Source: Phycisphaerae bacterium
Lineage (GTDB): Bacteria > Planctomycetota > Phycisphaerae > UBA1845 > PWPN01
Direction: 5' to 3'
Assembly (NCBI GenBank): GCA_018003015.1
Contig: JAGNEZ010000011.1
Coordinates: forward strand, 1 to 64,000
DNA length: 64,000 nt
The notes under the pieces are model-generated. The model made no database searches. It saw only the letters and a list, made by a program, of their open reading frames with translations, and had not been told where the DNA came from. Made by a program: the position numbers and the translations under genes. Position 1 is the stretch's first letter; the number at the start of each line of letters is the position of its first letter. Shown in pieces: positions 62,233 to 64,000 of the stretch.

Positions 62233-63516
62233 TCACTGGACGGTCTTGGGCTGCTCGCTGTACAGCCGGTACTGGTCGGCCACGCGGGCCTCCTGGGTAT
62301 CGCCTTTGTGAATCAGGATCCGGTAGTTGAACTCCGCCTTCTCGCCTTTTCTGAAGGTCTGCGAACCGTTCTTGCTCTTGTCGCCGGTGAAGTCCTTGAG
62401 GGCGAAGGGGTTGACCGCGTACAGCCCATACTCGCGGATGTGCCAGCGCGGCGGATGCCTCATATTCGTCGGGGCGTCGAACACGGCGATACCGACCGTC
62501 CGGTCGTTGACCGGTCCGACGTAGTCACACCACTCGGCCGGCTGGCCCCAGCATTCCTTGGCTCCGACCTTGCCTGCGGAGTTGGTCATGTGGCCCTTGC
62601 CGGGCTTCTTGCCTTCCAGGGCCTGCTCGTCCATAGAGGTTGCAACCCGCAAAGAGAGTATACCGGCTTCCTTGGTGTCCTCGAAGGTCACGTCGCCGTC
62701 GTCGAAGTGGAACACGTTGCCCACGTCGATTACCCGGGTGTGGTCATCGCCCCTGAAGAAGGTGTAGGTCCGGGTCTCGCTGAACTCCCGGATGCCGCCG
62801 GCCGCCGTCCAATCGATCTCGGCCACGATCCGGCCGAAGACCGGCCCGCTCACCGCCGCGGTCACCTTGCGGACGATCTGGCGATCCTGCTTGTCGAGCG
62901 TCTTGGCCTGGGCCCAGTAGTTGGTGATCCTGCCGGTCTTCTCGGAGCGGATCTCGCCCCATGCCGCCCAGATCGAGCGATGGTGAATGTGGTCCTTGCG
63001 CTCGCCGGACTGGTCCTTCATCGGATACGCCCGGGTGACCGGGTCGCCGGTCGGCCCGATCACCGGCCAGAGGTAGGGTTTGGCTTCTTTCGGGGCCAGG
63101 TTGAACGTGGTGAAGGGCTTGCCGTCCAGGGTGACTTCGTACGCATCCGCACTGGTCTGCTTGACTTGGACGACGGCCAGGTCGGGGCGATCCTTGATCG
63201 CGCCCCGCAGCCTGGCCTGCCAAGTGGCGGTCTTGCCGGCCTCGATCGCCGGGGTGTACCACCACAGCCGCCCCTGCTGATCGACCTGCCCGGGGCATTC
63301 CCGGCCGACCGTGTCTGTGAGCGCGTAGACTGCCCCGGCCTCGCTCGCTCCGGCCAGCCGGCAGTGGACGAAGCCGGCGGGCAGACCCTTGTCCCCGCCA
63401 CTCAACCGGACCTCGAGCCCGTTGTCGGCGCCAGATGCCCCGGCTGCCGAGATCAGGAACAGAGCTGCGCACAAGGGCATCTCCCGGATCCGCTGGACAG
63501 GTGTCGTCAAACGCAC
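62233..63516 (-). CDS. DUF6807 (PmoA-like) secreted protein
   Basis: 427 residues from a GTG at 63516, chosen for GAGGAG 7 nt upstream; the ATG at 63480 is possible. A signal peptide (ALFLISAAGASG) leads. The body is a large beta-sandwich with the family's KPYLWPVIGPTGDPVTRAYP motif, 'DHIHHRSIWAAWGEI', FGRIVAEIDWTAAGG, GDDHTRVIDVGNVFHF and NMRHPPRWHIREYGLYAVNP. In planctomycetes and other bacteria such proteins accompany sugar-degradation genes; the old name 'methane oxygenase PmoA' is misleading. Function unknown. Confidence 0.9.
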   Translation of the reverse strand: MRLTTPVQRIREMPLCAALFLISAAGASGADNGLEVRLSGGDKGLPAGFVHCRLAGASEAGAVYALTDTVGRECPGQVDQQGRLWWYTPAIEAGKTATWQARLRGAIKDRPDLAVVQVKQTSADAYEVTLDGKPFTTFNLAPKEAKPYLWPVIGPTGDPVTRAYPMKDQSGERKDHIHHRSIWAAWGEIRSEKTGRITNYWAQAKTLDKQDRQIVRKVTAAVSGPVFGRIVAEIDWTAAGGIREFSETRTYTFFRGDDHTRVIDVGNVFHFDDGDVTFEDTKEAGILSLRVATSMDEQALEGKKPGKGHMTNSAGKVGAKECWGQPAEWCDYVGPVNDRTVGIAVFDAPTNMRHPPRWHIREYGLYAVNPFALKDFTGDKSKNGSQTFRKGEKAEFNYRILIHKGDTQEARVADQYRLYSEQPKTVQ

Positions 63517-63602
63517 GATTTTCTCCTCATATAGTGCAATGAGGCCTCAGGCCTGCGTCACTCCGTCTCCGCTCCGCGCTGTCGACCCGGCACCCACGGG
63601 CA

Positions 63603-64000
63603 TCACTTCCCGACGGCCGCCAACGCCTCTCTCAGCGTTCGGATCGCGGTCCGGGCCACGGTTGTCGGATCGGGCTTGTAGTCGAACGGCTCCACCGAGA
63701 CCCAGCGGTCAAAGCCGGACTCGACCAGGGTCTTCATGACGGCCTTGAAATCGAGGCCGGCCGGTTCGCCCTCGCCGATGGGCATTCCCACGCCTTTGCC
63801 GGCCGCTTCGTTGGCGTGAAAATGCTTGGCTCGTCTGCCGAACCGCCGGATGGTGCCGATCACCCCCTCGGGCATCGAGGACATGGCCTTGCAGTCCAGC
63901 ATGATGTCGATGTTGGGGTGTCCGATCTCGTCGGCCATTCGCGCCGCTTGTTCGATCGTGTTAATGAAGTTGGTTTCGGCCGGAGCCAGAGCCTCGAGGC
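63603..64000 (-). CDS. sugar phosphate isomerase/epimerase-like TIM barrel, 3' part only
   Basis: The gene enters from the right edge; its start lies outside the window. The visible 131 residues read LEALAPAETNFINTIEQAAR, MADEIGHPNIDIMLDCKAMS, 'RFGRRAKHFHANEAAGKGVG' and the C-terminal FDRWVSVEPFDYKPDPTTVA. These are the last strands of the xylose-isomerase-like barrel, with metal ligands in DCK, KHFHANE and VSVEPF. Members act on sugars, inositols or hydroxypyruvate. It lies 86 nt before the DUF6807 gene on the same strand and is probably the upstream member of that operon. Confidence 0.85.
   Translation of the reverse strand, partial: LEALAPAETNFINTIEQAARMADEIGHPNIDIMLDCKAMSSMPEGVIGTIRRFGRRAKHFHANEAAGKGVGMPIGEGEPAGLDFKAVMKTLVESGFDRWVSVEPFDYKPDPTTVARTAIRTLREALAAVGK

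Overview
The window is about 64 kb of GC-rich bacterial chromosome. The gene content points to the Planctomycetota, probably the Phycisphaerae or a relative: an H-x9-DG prepilin-like protein, PQQ-propeller and HEAT-repeat secreted proteins, DUF362 and DUF6807 (PmoA-like) proteins, a URO-D-family protein, an exosortase beside a polysaccharide export lipoprotein and tyrosine kinase, fused membrane/spermidine synthase, and several lipoproteins with long Ala/Pro/Gly-rich stretches. This placement is inference from gene families. No tRNA, rRNA, CRISPR array, transposase or integrase was seen.

Layout. 1-458: remains of a GH20 hexosaminidase. 711-8495: PQQ-propeller membrane protein, a very large PEP-synthase-like phosphotransferase fused to an EMC3/DUF106-like membrane domain, and an OmpR-type two-component pair. 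8736-13095: an ECF-like sigma factor between two paralogous glycine-rich secreted proteins, then a HEAT protein that carries the same kind of glycine-rich insert. 13330-17035: prepilin-like protein, beta-helix protein overlapping a URO-D-family gene, and a decayed GNAT acetyltransferase. 17050-21301: CtpA-type protease/YkgJ/unknown operon on the minus strand, a methyltransferase, and a homocysteine methyltransferase. 21453-24626: thyX, DUF2721, a small membrane protein and a radical SAM protein. 24798-25450: a serine-hydrolase gene with an internal deletion. 25815-33418: spermidine-synthase-like membrane fusion, UbiA plus methyltransferase, a DUF6485-like Cys-rich protein, a soluble PAS hybrid kinase, and a small coiled-coil protein. 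33697-40827: ATP-grasp, HAD hydrolase, Wza-like lipoprotein, exosortase and Wzc/GumC-like kinase, i.e. an exopolysaccharide/exosortase module without glycosyltransferases. 41341-54940: mostly housekeeping or conserved genes (DUF362, UDP-sugar pyrophosphorylase, TPR protein, HolA, MBL hydrolase, ThuA-like lipoprotein, EF-G-like GTPase, terpene-cyclase-fold protein). 55068-64000: a carbohydrate-use region with a ROK regulator, SSS symporter, STAS protein, GH36 alpha-galactosidase, uracil-DNA glycosylase, DUF6807 protein and a sugar-phosphate isomerase-like TIM barrel cut by the window edge.

Most notable: (i) the phosphotransferase-EMC3 fusion, translationally coupled to a PQQ-propeller protein; (ii) the glycine-rich/ECF cluster; (iii) three degraded genes (GH20, GNAT, serine hydrolase), which are real decay or assembly collapse; (iv) an EF-G paralogue with Ala in place of the catalytic His; (v) several genes whose best promoter lies 6-10 nt before the ATG, suggesting leaderless or near-leaderless mRNAs; (vi) a run of hairpins after the exopolysaccharide kinase. 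All calls rest on reading the sequence and recalling family features; no database search was run.
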